A stretch of 64,000 nt of DNA from assembly GCA_949372595.1 (NCBI GenBank), contig CASIAN010000006.1:62001-126000 (forward strand), written 5' to 3'. This document shows, piece by piece, positions 34,967 to 43,473 of this stretch. Positions within the stretch are counted from its first letter, which is position 1. The number at the start of each line of letters is the position of its first letter. This DNA is from CPC320 sp002336405. GTDB lineage: Bacteria; Pseudomonadota; Alphaproteobacteria; Rhodobacterales; Rhodobacteraceae. A program made the position numbers and the translations under genes. The notes under the pieces are model-generated. The model saw only the letters and a list, made by a program, of their open reading frames with translations. It ran no database searches and was not told where the DNA came from.

Positions 34967-36325
34967 TCATGCGGCTGTTGCCGTGTTAATCCAATTTGGC
35001 AACCAGTCGTCATGGGCGGTCAGCAAATCATCGACAAGGCGGCGGATTTGACCCAGATCCAACTCTGCAGCGGTGCGTGGATCCAGCATCGCGGCGTGAT
35101 AGATATGGTCACGGTTTTCCGTCAGCAAGGCCTGAACTGTCAGTTCCTGCACGTTCACATTGGTCCGCATCATCGCAACCAACTGTGGTGGAATGTCATG
35201 GACAGGTTGGGGGTTAAGACCTGTACTATCGACGTGGCAGGCGACCTCAACGGCGGCACTTTCGGGCAATTGTGAGATCAGGCCGTTATTGGCAACATTG
35301 CCATAGATTGTGCATGCCGTGCCGCCCTGCAGCGCGTTCATGATTTGCGCGGCATATTCGTGACTTTGGGTGACCTCAATTTGCGCGGCGTTGCGATAGG
35401 TTCGGGCCTGCTGGCCCCAATCGGTGATTTGTTCTTCACAGCGCTTTGGATATTCATCGAGCGGAATTTTGAAGGTATCGATCAGATCAGGACGGTGAGA
35501 TTTAATGAACCATGGCACATATTCGGCAAAATGCTCTGAGGATTCGGTGACAAAATAACCAAAGTGTTTCATCACCTCATAGCGCACATAATTATGACAG
35601 CGCGGATTGTTGCCAGTGGTGGTTGGCAAGTGACCTGTGTCGTACCCCTGCTGCAGAGCGGGATAGAGATCGCCGTATGATCCGTCTTTCTGTTTGGCGG
35701 CCAGCTCCAGATAAAACGCCATATGGTTGATGCCGGCTGCGCGATAGCGCAGATCCTCGACAGCAAGGCCCAAATCGTGAGCCAGTTCTGTGGCAGTGCC
35801 TTGGACGGAATGGCACAGGCCCACCTGCTTGATGTCAGGAAAGCGCGCGCTGATCGCCCAGGTGTTGATCGCCATCGGATTGACATATTGCAGCAAGGTG
35901 GCGTTGGGGCAGACCGCGCGCATATCCTCGCAAACCGACCACAAATGCGGCACCGTGCGCAGGCCGCGCATGATGCCACCAATGCCCAATGTGTCGCCGA
36001 TGGTCTGCTCCAGCCCATAGCTTTTGGGCAGATCAAAATCGGTGATGGTGCAGGGTTTGTATCCGCCAATTTGGAACGCAACGATTATGAAATCAGCCCC
36101 CTCAAGGGCTGCGCGTTGGGACTGGTAACAGGTGATCTTGGCTTTTGCGCCCATCGCTTCAATCATTTTTTGCGCCACAAGTCGCGAATCTTCGAGCCGC
36201 ACGGGATCAATATCCATCAAGGCGATCTGTGCCTGAGCCAATCTTGGAAAATGCAGACAATCACCAATGATATTTTTCATGAAGACTGTCGATCCGGCAC
36301 CGATGAACGCAATTTTGGGTGTCAT
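34967..36325 (-). CDS. Glycoside hydrolase family 4 (alpha-galactosidase/alpha-glucosidase, MelA type)
   Basis: 452-residue NAD- and Mn-dependent glycosidase. N-terminal dinucleotide loop FIGAGSTVF, the MelA-type CxH metal motif at Cys171-His172 (CHSVQGT), GDTLGIGG and VNPMAINTW are all intact. GH4 members cleave by an oxidation-elimination route. In this operon an alpha-galactosidase releasing galactose from melibiose- or raffinose-type sugars, or from galactosylglycerol, is most likely. Intracellular; no signal peptide. Confidence 0.9.
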   Translation of the reverse strand: MTPKIAFIGAGSTVFMKNIIGDCLHFPRLAQAQIALMDIDPVRLEDSRLVAQKMIEAMGAKAKITCYQSQRAALEGADFIIVAFQIGGYKPCTITDFDLPKSYGLEQTIGDTLGIGGIMRGLRTVPHLWSVCEDMRAVCPNATLLQYVNPMAINTWAISARFPDIKQVGLCHSVQGTATELAHDLGLAVEDLRYRAAGINHMAFYLELAAKQKDGSYGDLYPALQQGYDTGHLPTTTGNNPRCHNYVRYEVMKHFGYFVTESSEHFAEYVPWFIKSHRPDLIDTFKIPLDEYPKRCEEQITDWGQQARTYRNAAQIEVTQSHEYAAQIMNALQGGTACTIYGNVANNGLISQLPESAAVEVACHVDSTGLNPQPVHDIPPQLVAMMRTNVNVQELTVQALLTENRDHIYHAAMLDPRTAAELDLGQIRRLVDDLLTAHDDWLPNWINTATAA

Positions 36326-36337
36326 GGGTTTGTGTCC

Positions 36338-37186
36338 TTATTTTACCGAGCCGAGGGTCAGGCCGGCGATAAAATGTTTTTGCATCGCAAAGAACATCAT
36401 CACCGGCGGCAGGGCTGCAACGATCGAGCCGGCACTCATCAAATGATAGGCGGCCCGGTACTGGCCGTTGAAACTGGTGATACCCGATGTCACGGGGGTG
36501 TTTTCCACCCCTTGGGTGAGCACAATTGCCCAAAAGTAATCGTTCCAGATGAACGTAAAGACCAGAACTGAAAGGGCGGCGATCGCGGGCCTGACCAAGG
36601 GCAGAACCACGAACCAGAAAATCCGCCATTCCGCCACGCCCTCAACGCGGGCGGCCTCGATCAGCTCAAACGGCAATGCGCGGATAAAGTTGCGCATGAA
36701 CAGGGTGCAAAATCCGGTTTGAAACGCGATGTGGAACAGCACCAAACCAGTTTTGGTATTATATAACCCCATGTCTAGGGTCAGATCACGTACGGGCACC
36801 ATCAGGATCTGAAAAGGCACGAAATTACCGGCGACAAAGAAAAAGAAAATCAGCAGATTACCTTTGAATTTATACACCCCTAGGGCGAAGCCTGTCATGC
36901 ATGATAAAGCCACTGCGCCGATCACCGTTGGAATTGTGATATAGATTGAGTTCAGCAGATATTGCGGCATATCGGAGGCGAAAAACACCTTGCCATAATT
37001 CTCGACCGCCTCGAAAGACGAGGGCCAACTCCAGTAATTTCCGTTGGTGAAATCCACGGCCGGTTTGATCGAAAATATGGCCACTGCAATCAGTGGCAGC
37101 AACCACAGGATCATCACCAGCGGCAACATCCCCTGATAGAAAACCTGCCAATGTGCAGCGCTGCGATGTATCGGTTTGGGAAACAC
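36338..37186 (-). CDS. Carbohydrate ABC transporter permease, MalG type
   Basis: 282-residue inner-membrane permease with six predicted helices and the cytoplasmic EAA loop (ELIEAARVEGVAEWRIFWFVVLPLVRPA, in part) that contacts the ATPase. Starts with GTG fused to the upstream permease stop (TAGTG), so the two are coupled. Belongs to the CUT1 family handling oligosaccharides or glycosides, in line with the glycosidases downstream. Confidence 0.92.
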   Translation of the reverse strand: MFPKPIHRSAAHWQVFYQGMLPLVMILWLLPLIAVAIFSIKPAVDFTNGNYWSWPSSFEAVENYGKVFFASDMPQYLLNSIYITIPTVIGAVALSCMTGFALGVYKFKGNLLIFFFFVAGNFVPFQILMVPVRDLTLDMGLYNTKTGLVLFHIAFQTGFCTLFMRNFIRALPFELIEAARVEGVAEWRIFWFVVLPLVRPAIAALSVLVFTFIWNDYFWAIVLTQGVENTPVTSGITSFNGQYRAAYHLMSAGSIVAALPPVMMFFAMQKHFIAGLTLGSVK

Positions 37187-38097
37187 TATCTCGGCTCGCT
37201 CTCTTGTTTGTACATCGTCCGGAGGAAATAGACGATAAACACCATCATAATTGCGAACAGTACCACGGCAATCGCCGCCCCGTAGCCCATTCTGAAACCG
37301 TATTCCGAGAGGGCTTTTTCAAACATGTAAAACGACAGAACACGCGAGGTGCCGAACGGGCCGCCGTTGGTCATGATCGACACCAGATCAAAACTGCGCA
37401 AGGCCCCGATAACCGTAACCACAAAGGCAATAAATGTCGCGGGTCGCAATTGCGGCAAAATGATGTACCACAGCATTCTCAAACCCTTTGCCCCATCCAG
37501 GCGGGCGGCTTCCACCTGATCGGCATCAACCGTGTTTAACCCGGTCAGATACAAGATCATGCAATAAGCAGTCTGTGGCCATAACCCTGCAAGGATAATC
37601 CCATAGGTGACAAGCGTCGGGTCCCCCAAGACGTTGACGGGGGCAAAACCTAAAGAGGTAAGGATTGTGTTGAGCAAGCCAAAGGTTGGATCATAAAACC
37701 AAGTAAATACCAATCCGACTACGACTTGACTGATAACGAACGGAAAGAAAAACAATGATTTATAAAGCCGGATTCCGGTCACGGTTTGGTTGAGAAACAA
37801 CGCGATGGCCAGTCCCGTCGGGATGGCCAGCAGATAAAGAACCAGCCATTTGAGATTGTTCCACAAAGAGATCTCAAAAGCGCGGTCGCTGAACAGTTTT
37901 ACGTAGTTTTTCAAGCCGATATATTTTGGCTCGCCCAGACCGCTCCATTTATAGAACGATATATTGAAACTTTGAAAAATGGGAAAAACAACATAGATTC
38001 CAAAAAATAGAATGCCGGGCATGAGAAACAGCCAAGGCATTAGTTTTTTCTGGTTCCAAAGCGGTTTGGCTCTGATGTGCTGCGATGTGACGCTCAA
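37186..38097 (-). CDS. Sugar ABC transporter permease, MalF type
   Basis: 303-residue CUT1 permease with six helices, the EAA loop VEAARLDGAKGLRMLWYIILPQLRPA (in part), and SYNISFYKWSG-like N-terminal first-helix region. Lies 91 bases after the binding protein gene and overlaps the second permease by one base. Works with the binding protein, MalG-type permease and divergent ATPase. Confidence 0.92.
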   Translation of the reverse strand: MSVTSQHIRAKPLWNQKKLMPWLFLMPGILFFGIYVVFPIFQSFNISFYKWSGLGEPKYIGLKNYVKLFSDRAFEISLWNNLKWLVLYLLAIPTGLAIALFLNQTVTGIRLYKSLFFFPFVISQVVVGLVFTWFYDPTFGLLNTILTSLGFAPVNVLGDPTLVTYGIILAGLWPQTAYCMILYLTGLNTVDADQVEAARLDGAKGLRMLWYIILPQLRPATFIAFVVTVIGALRSFDLVSIMTNGGPFGTSRVLSFYMFEKALSEYGFRMGYGAAIAVVLFAIMMVFIVYFLRTMYKQESEPR

Positions 38098-38188
38098 CCG
38101 TTATTCCTCCAAGGTGTGATGGCCACCTCGTATAAACAGATGCGGTCTTGGGGCGTCTCACGATGCCCCAAGATTGTGTATTTGCAGA

Positions 38189-39451
38189 TTAATAGATGTC
38201 AGCGCGTGCACTTTCCAGACGCTCTAGAATCTCATCAAGATTGTCTGGGAATACCATAAACTCCTGCAGACCTTCCATGCCCATACCTGCCATCTCAGCC
38301 GGGAAATCGCGATCGAAAAACTGTGCGACACCGCCCGGAGAGTTTGTGCTGAGCATCGCAAAGCCTTGATTCAGGAATTTATCATCATCAACGGCAGACT
38401 GCGCATTGATTGGCAGCTGACCCAACGCGTCGCCGGCGTTGATCAGGGTCTGGTTTTCGGCCGAAACCACAAAGCGCATGAATTCTTTTGCGTTCTCTTT
38501 GTTTTTCGCAAGGCTGGGGATGTGGAATGTGTCGGTTGGCGCATCCTCTGCCAGTGCAACATCGGGGTTGATCGAAACAAACTGATAGAAATCTAGTTTG
38601 CCGTCGTTCAGACCGGCTTCGCGCAGGGGCGCAACCGCGAAGTTACCAATCAAGATAGCGGCCGCGTCGCCATTGACGATAAACGGCAACGATTCCTGCC
38701 AGCTATAGGTTTGGTGATTTTTAACAAACGCGCCCATGTCGATCAGTTCGCGCCAGTTTGCAAATGTCTGGCGCACCCGTGGATCGGTCCAGGCAATTTC
38801 GCCATTGGCCAATTGCACGTGGAAATCATAGCCGTTGGTTCGCAGGTTGATATAGTCAAACCAGCCACCGGCCGTCCAAAGGTATTTCGTGCCAATGGTA
38901 TAGCAGGCCCGGCCCGAGGCGACGATTTTGCCGCAGTTGGCTTTTTCTTCGGCCCATGTGGTTGGCTCGGTCAGACCCAGCTCGTTAAAGATATCCTCGC
39001 GGTAATACACACCCCATTGATAATAGGAATAAGGAATACCCCACTGTTTGCCGTCTAGGGTCAAGGCGCCTTTGGTCGAGGCCAGATTGTTGACGAACTC
39101 GTCCTCGGCCCACAGGTCGCTCACGTCTTCAAACAGGCCGGCATCTACAAAAGGGATCATCCGGTTGGCGGCGTACCAGTTTGTCAAATCAGGCGCGTTT
39201 GCTGACGTAAAGTTTAAGATCTGGGTTTTCATATTTTCTCGGTCGATCACTGTCAGATCGATGTTCAGGTTCGGGTGCATTGCGCCAAAGCGGTCAATCA
39301 TCCCTTCCATCACAGCGCGGGGCGCTGGGTTTGACATGTCCGAAAAAATTACAAGATCGCCTGACAATGCGTGGCTGCCGGCAAAGGCACCGGTCGCTAG
39401 CAGGGTCGAGGCCGTCGCGGCAGCAACCGTCTTTTTGACATTAAATAACAC
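38189..39451 (-). CDS. Extracellular sugar-binding protein of the galactoside ABC transporter
   Basis: 420-residue periplasmic solute-binding protein (family 1). The GTG start at 39451 is preceded by a perfect AGGAGG 6 bases upstream and gives a Sec signal peptide (KKTVAAATASTLLATGAFAG); the longer frame to 39559 has no ribosome site. Mature domain contains TDPRVRQTFANWREL and FMRFVVSAENQTLIN, typical of the family. First gene of the minus-strand operon, facing the IclR regulator with palindromes in between. Ligand inferred as an alpha- or beta-galactoside. Confidence 0.9.
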   Translation of the reverse strand: MLFNVKKTVAAATASTLLATGAFAGSHALSGDLVIFSDMSNPAPRAVMEGMIDRFGAMHPNLNIDLTVIDRENMKTQILNFTSANAPDLTNWYAANRMIPFVDAGLFEDVSDLWAEDEFVNNLASTKGALTLDGKQWGIPYSYYQWGVYYREDIFNELGLTEPTTWAEEKANCGKIVASGRACYTIGTKYLWTAGGWFDYINLRTNGYDFHVQLANGEIAWTDPRVRQTFANWRELIDMGAFVKNHQTYSWQESLPFIVNGDAAAILIGNFAVAPLREAGLNDGKLDFYQFVSINPDVALAEDAPTDTFHIPSLAKNKENAKEFMRFVVSAENQTLINAGDALGQLPINAQSAVDDDKFLNQGFAMLSTNSPGGVAQFFDRDFPAEMAGMGMEGLQEFMVFPDNLDEILERLESARADIY

Positions 39452-39494
39452 GGGTTTCCTCCTAATTTTAAGCGTTGGGGTCGTTTTTATTTTT

Positions 39495-39511
39495 GTTCCA
39501 TTTATTGGAAC
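39495..39511. promoter_or_regulatory. Perfect palindrome, likely IclR operator 1
   Basis: GTTCCA - 5 bases - TGGAAC, a perfect 6-base dyad between the binding-protein gene and the IclR gene. IclR-family sites are commonly of the TGGAA/TTCCA type. Confidence 0.6.
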
Positions 39512-39526
39512 TCTATTCCGACTATT

Positions 39527-39544
39527 GAAACTATGAATTGTTTC
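39527..39544. promoter_or_regulatory. Second palindrome, likely IclR operator 2
   Basis: GAAAC - 8 bases - GTTTC, 15 bases after the first dyad and with related half-sites. Two spaced sites in a divergent gap fit autoregulated repression of both transcripts. Confidence 0.5.
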
Positions 39545-39607
39545 CGTTATTCTTGTCAAGAATTTGTTTCAGGGCGCGTTTCAAACGTGCCGAGGGAGGA
39601 GCGGTTT

Positions 39608-40390
39608 TTGGATAAGGTAACCACCTCGGATGGAACTGTCGGAAAGGCGCTCGAGCTTTTAGACAGGGTTGCGGAAAAAAAACGCCCTGTGCGGTTTACT
39701 GAACTCTTGGCAGACTCTCCCCATCCCAAAGCTACTTTGCACCGTCTGTTGCGCACACTGCTCCGACAAGAAATGTTGTCGTATGATCGAGACCGGCAGA
39801 CCTATTCATTAGGGCTGCGTCTGGTCACTCTGGCACATGCCGCCTGGCGACAAAGCTCGCTGGCGCCGATCGCGCGGCCTTTTGTGGATGCGCTTGCTGT
39901 TCGATTGGATGAAACCATTCACTTGGCACAGCTGGACAATGGGCAGGTTTTGTATCTGGATAAGCGCAACGCCGCGGATCCGATCGAGATGTTTTCGCAA
40001 GCCGGTAAAACTGGCCCAGGATATTGCACAGGCATTGGCAAGGCAATGCTGGCGTTTTTGCCAGACGATCAACGCAGAATGGCCATTCAACAACAGGGTT
40101 ATTTCGCGCATACGCGGCACACGATCACCAATGCATCGGCTCTAAGCGACGAGTTGGCGATCATTCGAGAACAGGGCATGGCCTTTGACCGCGAAGAACA
40201 CGAGACCGGTATTATCTGTGTGGCTGTGCCAATCCTGTCGAGCAAAGGCCGGCCCATCGGTGGCTTGTCGCTGACCTCTTCGACCCAGCGTGCCGCCCTT
40301 GCCGATCTGCATAAATTTGCGTCCATCCTACATTTGCAAGCCAAAGAAATTTCAAGGGCTGCAGAACATTGGCAATTCCCTTCCCCCTAA
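39608..40390 (+). CDS. IclR-family transcriptional regulator of the galactoside locus
   Basis: 260-residue regulator: N-terminal winged helix (VGKALELLDRVAEKKRPVRFTELLAD; HPKATLHRLLRTL), then the effector domain with YCTGIGKAMLAFLP and GIICVAVPILSSKGRPIGGLSLTS (in part). The TTG at 39608 is preferred because GGGAGGAG lies just upstream; ATG 39533 gives a non-conserved leader. Divergent from the transporter/catabolic operon and followed 23 bases later by the ATPase gene. Confidence 0.9.
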   Translation: MDKVTTSDGTVGKALELLDRVAEKKRPVRFTELLADSPHPKATLHRLLRTLLRQEMLSYDRDRQTYSLGLRLVTLAHAAWRQSSLAPIARPFVDALAVRLDETIHLAQLDNGQVLYLDKRNAADPIEMFSQAGKTGPGYCTGIGKAMLAFLPDDQRRMAIQQQGYFAHTRHTITNASALSDELAIIREQGMAFDREEHETGIICVAVPILSSKGRPIGGLSLTSSTQRAALADLHKFASILHLQAKEISRAAEHWQFPSP

Positions 40391-40413
40391 AAACCGTCAG
40401 AGAGCGAGGATCA

Positions 40414-41511
40414 ATGTCAGTCATAGAGTTAACCGATTTGGTGAAGTCCTACGGAGAGACCCAAGTGATACATGGTGTAAATCTCACCGTGGAAGATGGC
40501 GAGTTTTGCGTTTTTGTAGGGCCGTCTGGCTGCGGGAAATCAACGCTGCTGCGGATGATCGCAGGCCTAGAGGAGACCACCAAAGGGCAGATTTCTATCG
40601 GTGCACGCGACGTCACGCATGCCGATCCGGTTGACCGGGGCGTGGCTATGGTATTTCAGACCTATGCGCTTTACCCGCATATGACAGTGGCCGAAAATAT
40701 GGGCTTTGGTCTGAAAATGAACCGGGTTCCCAAGGTGGAAATAAAAGCTAAAGTCACTGAGGCCAGTCGGATATTACAACTTGACGACTATTTGCACCGC
40801 AAACCCAAGGCCCTGTCCGGTGGCCAGCGGCAGCGGGTGGCTATCGGGCGGGCGATTGTCCGTGGCCCCGAAGTGTTCTTATTCGATGAGCCACTGTCAA
40901 ATCTTGATGCCGAATTGCGCGTTGATATGCGGGTTGAAATTGCGCGCCTGCACAAAGAAATTGGTGCCACGATGATCTATGTCACCCACGACCAGGTCGA
41001 GGCAATGACACTGGCGGATAAAATCGTTGTACTGCGTGCGGGGGTGATCGAACAGGCTGGCCGGCCGGTGGATCTGTATAATGATCCTGCCAATAAATTT
41101 GTTGCAGGCTTTATCGGGTCGCCTGCGATGAATTTCCTAAACGGGGTTATTGAACAGGGCCGTGTGCGGATTACAGCCCTGAATGATTTGACAATTGCGG
41201 CACCGATTGCGCTGGCTCATGATACTGGCCGGCCTGTGTTGGTTGGGCTGCGCCCCCAAATTTTGACAGCCAGCACCGATTTAAGCACCGGTTCTAGCAC
41301 TGGGACCATTCCCGGTGTGGGGTTGAGTGTGGAAATTTGTGAACATCTGGGCGGGGTTTGTTATCTGTATCTGTCCACACCGACTGGTGAGCGGTTGGTG
41401 GTCGAGACGCGGGCAGAGGATATATTGCCTGTGGGCGCTGAGGTTGCCGTCAGTTTTGAGGATAAAAAGGCGCTGTTTTTTGATGTGATCACTGAACAGA
41501 GGTTGCGCTGA
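40414..41511 (+). CDS. Sugar ABC transporter ATP-binding protein (MalK/UgpC type)
   Basis: 365-residue ATPase of the CUT1 family. Walker A GPSGCGKST (about residue 35), signature LSGGQRQRVAIGRAI, Walker B VFLFDEPLSNLD, and a C-terminal OB-type regulatory domain (VLVGLRPQIL). It is separated from its permeases, lying on the other side of the binding protein behind the IclR gene. The longer frame starting 40369 overlaps iclR and is not used. Confidence 0.93.
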   Translation: MSVIELTDLVKSYGETQVIHGVNLTVEDGEFCVFVGPSGCGKSTLLRMIAGLEETTKGQISIGARDVTHADPVDRGVAMVFQTYALYPHMTVAENMGFGLKMNRVPKVEIKAKVTEASRILQLDDYLHRKPKALSGGQRQRVAIGRAIVRGPEVFLFDEPLSNLDAELRVDMRVEIARLHKEIGATMIYVTHDQVEAMTLADKIVVLRAGVIEQAGRPVDLYNDPANKFVAGFIGSPAMNFLNGVIEQGRVRITALNDLTIAAPIALAHDTGRPVLVGLRPQILTASTDLSTGSSTGTIPGVGLSVEICEHLGGVCYLYLSTPTGERLVVETRAEDILPVGAEVAVSFEDKKALFFDVITEQRLR

Positions 41512-41638
41512 GGCTGGTCAGCTCCGCTCGGTGCGCCTTGATTGATCACAACGGCCATCTTTATCCTAAGTGACACCCCAATTTAAGGAGCGGTCATTAT
41601 CTGCTGGCCTATTGCGGCGCTTGGTCTTGGTGTGGCTC

Positions 41639-42073
41639 TCAAGCCTCACGGCTGATTTTAGTGGAGAGATGGATCAGACTTTCAGAACTTTTCACGCCTT
41701 TGGCCCCACCGATATGATCCAGTGTAAAATCCAATTCCTCGGTGCTGGTCGCTGTGATCTGCACCAGCAGGTCAAACCGCCCCGACGTTGTATGGACAGC
41801 CATGACATTACTGAGCGATTTCAATCGCTGCAGCACCTCTGCCGCGGCGCGGGGCTCAATCGTGACCAGCGCAGTGGCGCGCAGGGCCGGGCGTCCTGCC
41901 GCGCCCAGGCGCAGAGTATATCCCGCAATGACGCCTCGGGCCTCCAGCCGGTCAATGCGCGCCTGAACCGTGGTGCGTGCGATGCCAAGCTGTTTGCCCA
42001 AACGGGCAACTGAGGTCCGTGCATTTGTCCTTAACGCCCCGATCAGGGCTTGATCAATTTCGTCTAATTGCAT
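41639..42073 (-). CDS. Lrp/AsnC-family transcriptional regulator
   Basis: 144-residue protein: N-terminal HTH (IDQALIGALRTNARTSVARLGKQLGIARTTVQARIDRLEARGVI, in part) and C-terminal RAM domain that binds amino acids. Divergent from the decarboxylase gene with a 121-base A/T-rich gap, so it probably controls that gene in response to ornithine, lysine or arginine. Start ATG 42073 is at the family N-terminus. Confidence 0.92.
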   Translation of the reverse strand: MQLDEIDQALIGALRTNARTSVARLGKQLGIARTTVQARIDRLEARGVIAGYTLRLGAAGRPALRATALVTIEPRAAAEVLQRLKSLSNVMAVHTTSGRFDLLVQITATSTEELDFTLDHIGGAKGVKSSESLIHLSTKISREA

Positions 42074-42194
42074 GTTAGTAGTGTCATATTGCCTATATTT
42101 TCAATCACAATGGGTTATCTGACTGATGATATCAACCAAAAACCATGGGATGCTAATGGTCTGTATTAACACTAATGTTTCAAAAGGCTGTTGA

Positions 42195-43322
42195 ATGTAT
42201 TCTACTTCTCCCATTGCCGCCTCGCTGCATGCGCATCTGTGGCAAAGCCGTTCAGACCGGCCGGTGTTGTATTTTTCCCCAAAAGTTCTGCATGAAAATT
42301 ACCGGCGCTTTTTGTCGGGTTTTGACGGTCTTGTCACCTATGCGGTCAAGGCCAATGCCAGTTCTTTGGTGCTTGATAATCTCGCCTCAGCTGGGTTGAG
42401 CACCTTTGATGTGGCCTCTCCAGCTGAAATGCAAACCGTGCGTGCGGCGCTGCCAAATGCGGTCCTGCATTATCATAACCCAGTGCGATCTGTGGTCGAG
42501 ATTGCTGAAGCAAAACGTTTTGGTGTGCAATCATGGGCGATCGACAGTCGGGCTGAGTTGGACAAATTAGGGACGCTGCCAGCAGGTGCTGAAATTGCGG
42601 TGCGACTGCATATTCCGGTTGCCGGCGCTGCTTATGATTTCGGAGAGAAGTTTGGTGCTGATCCGGAACAGGTGGCGGCACTTTTGCGCTGTGTTAAACA
42701 GCGCGGGCTGACCCCGTCCCTGACCTTTCATCCTGGAACACAATGTACCGATCCTGCGGCATGGGTGCGGTATATTGAGGTGGCTCATGCGGTGTCACAG
42801 CAGGCTGAAGTTGATCTTGACAGATTGAATGTGGGCGGTGGTTTTGCGGTTTGGCGCGACCGTCAGGCGCCAGATCTGGAACGGGTCTTTACCCAGATTA
42901 GCGATTGCACCAAAGGATTGTTTGGTGACAAATCACCGGCCCTTGTCTGCGAGCCCGGACGGGCGATGGTGGCCTCTGCGTTTACGCTGGCAACACAGAT
43001 CAAAGCTTTGCGCGGGCTGCGGACTGTGTTTTTGAACGATGGTATCTATGGTTTTTTATCCGAATTTCGCGATCTTGGTGTCTCTCAGCGTTATCAGGTT
43101 TGGCGTGCCGGTATCAAACTAACCGACCCTTCGGCTGCCTATACGGCGTTTGGCCCGACTTGCGACAGTATTGATCAGTTGCCGTCGCCGCTGCATTTGC
43201 CGAAATCGGTGCAAGAAGGCGATTATTTGCTGTTTTCCGAAATAGGGGCGTATTCTCTTAGTCTGGCAACCACATTTAATGGCTATGGCGCGTGCGAGAT
43301 TGTTGCGGTCACTGATTTGTAA
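42195..43322 (+). CDS. Type III PLP-dependent ornithine/lysine decarboxylase family enzyme
   Basis: 375-residue fold-III (alanine racemase-like barrel) decarboxylase forming putrescine or cadaverine. PLP Lys52 in TYAVKANAS, HPGTQC, NVGGGFAVW phosphate loop, VCEPGRAMVA and the catalytic Cys in FGPTCDSIDQL are all present. Shorter than eukaryotic ODC but typical for alphaproteobacterial members. Divergent from the Lrp-type gene. Ornithine is the default substrate; lysine cannot be excluded. Confidence 0.9.
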   Translation: MYSTSPIAASLHAHLWQSRSDRPVLYFSPKVLHENYRRFLSGFDGLVTYAVKANASSLVLDNLASAGLSTFDVASPAEMQTVRAALPNAVLHYHNPVRSVVEIAEAKRFGVQSWAIDSRAELDKLGTLPAGAEIAVRLHIPVAGAAYDFGEKFGADPEQVAALLRCVKQRGLTPSLTFHPGTQCTDPAAWVRYIEVAHAVSQQAEVDLDRLNVGGGFAVWRDRQAPDLERVFTQISDCTKGLFGDKSPALVCEPGRAMVASAFTLATQIKALRGLRTVFLNDGIYGFLSEFRDLGVSQRYQVWRAGIKLTDPSAAYTAFGPTCDSIDQLPSPLHLPKSVQEGDYLLFSEIGAYSLSLATTFNGYGACEIVAVTDL

Positions 43323-43473
43323 TTTTGTCGCCATCCGGCACTTTCGGAGATGACGCCGGCAGAAAAGAAGATGGCCCGCCATCGGGTCGATGGAAAGTTT
43401 CCCCTCGGTGAGCCAGATCCGATCTGGACAGATACGAGTGTCCTGCTAGATGTAGCAGAGTACAGGGCAGGGG

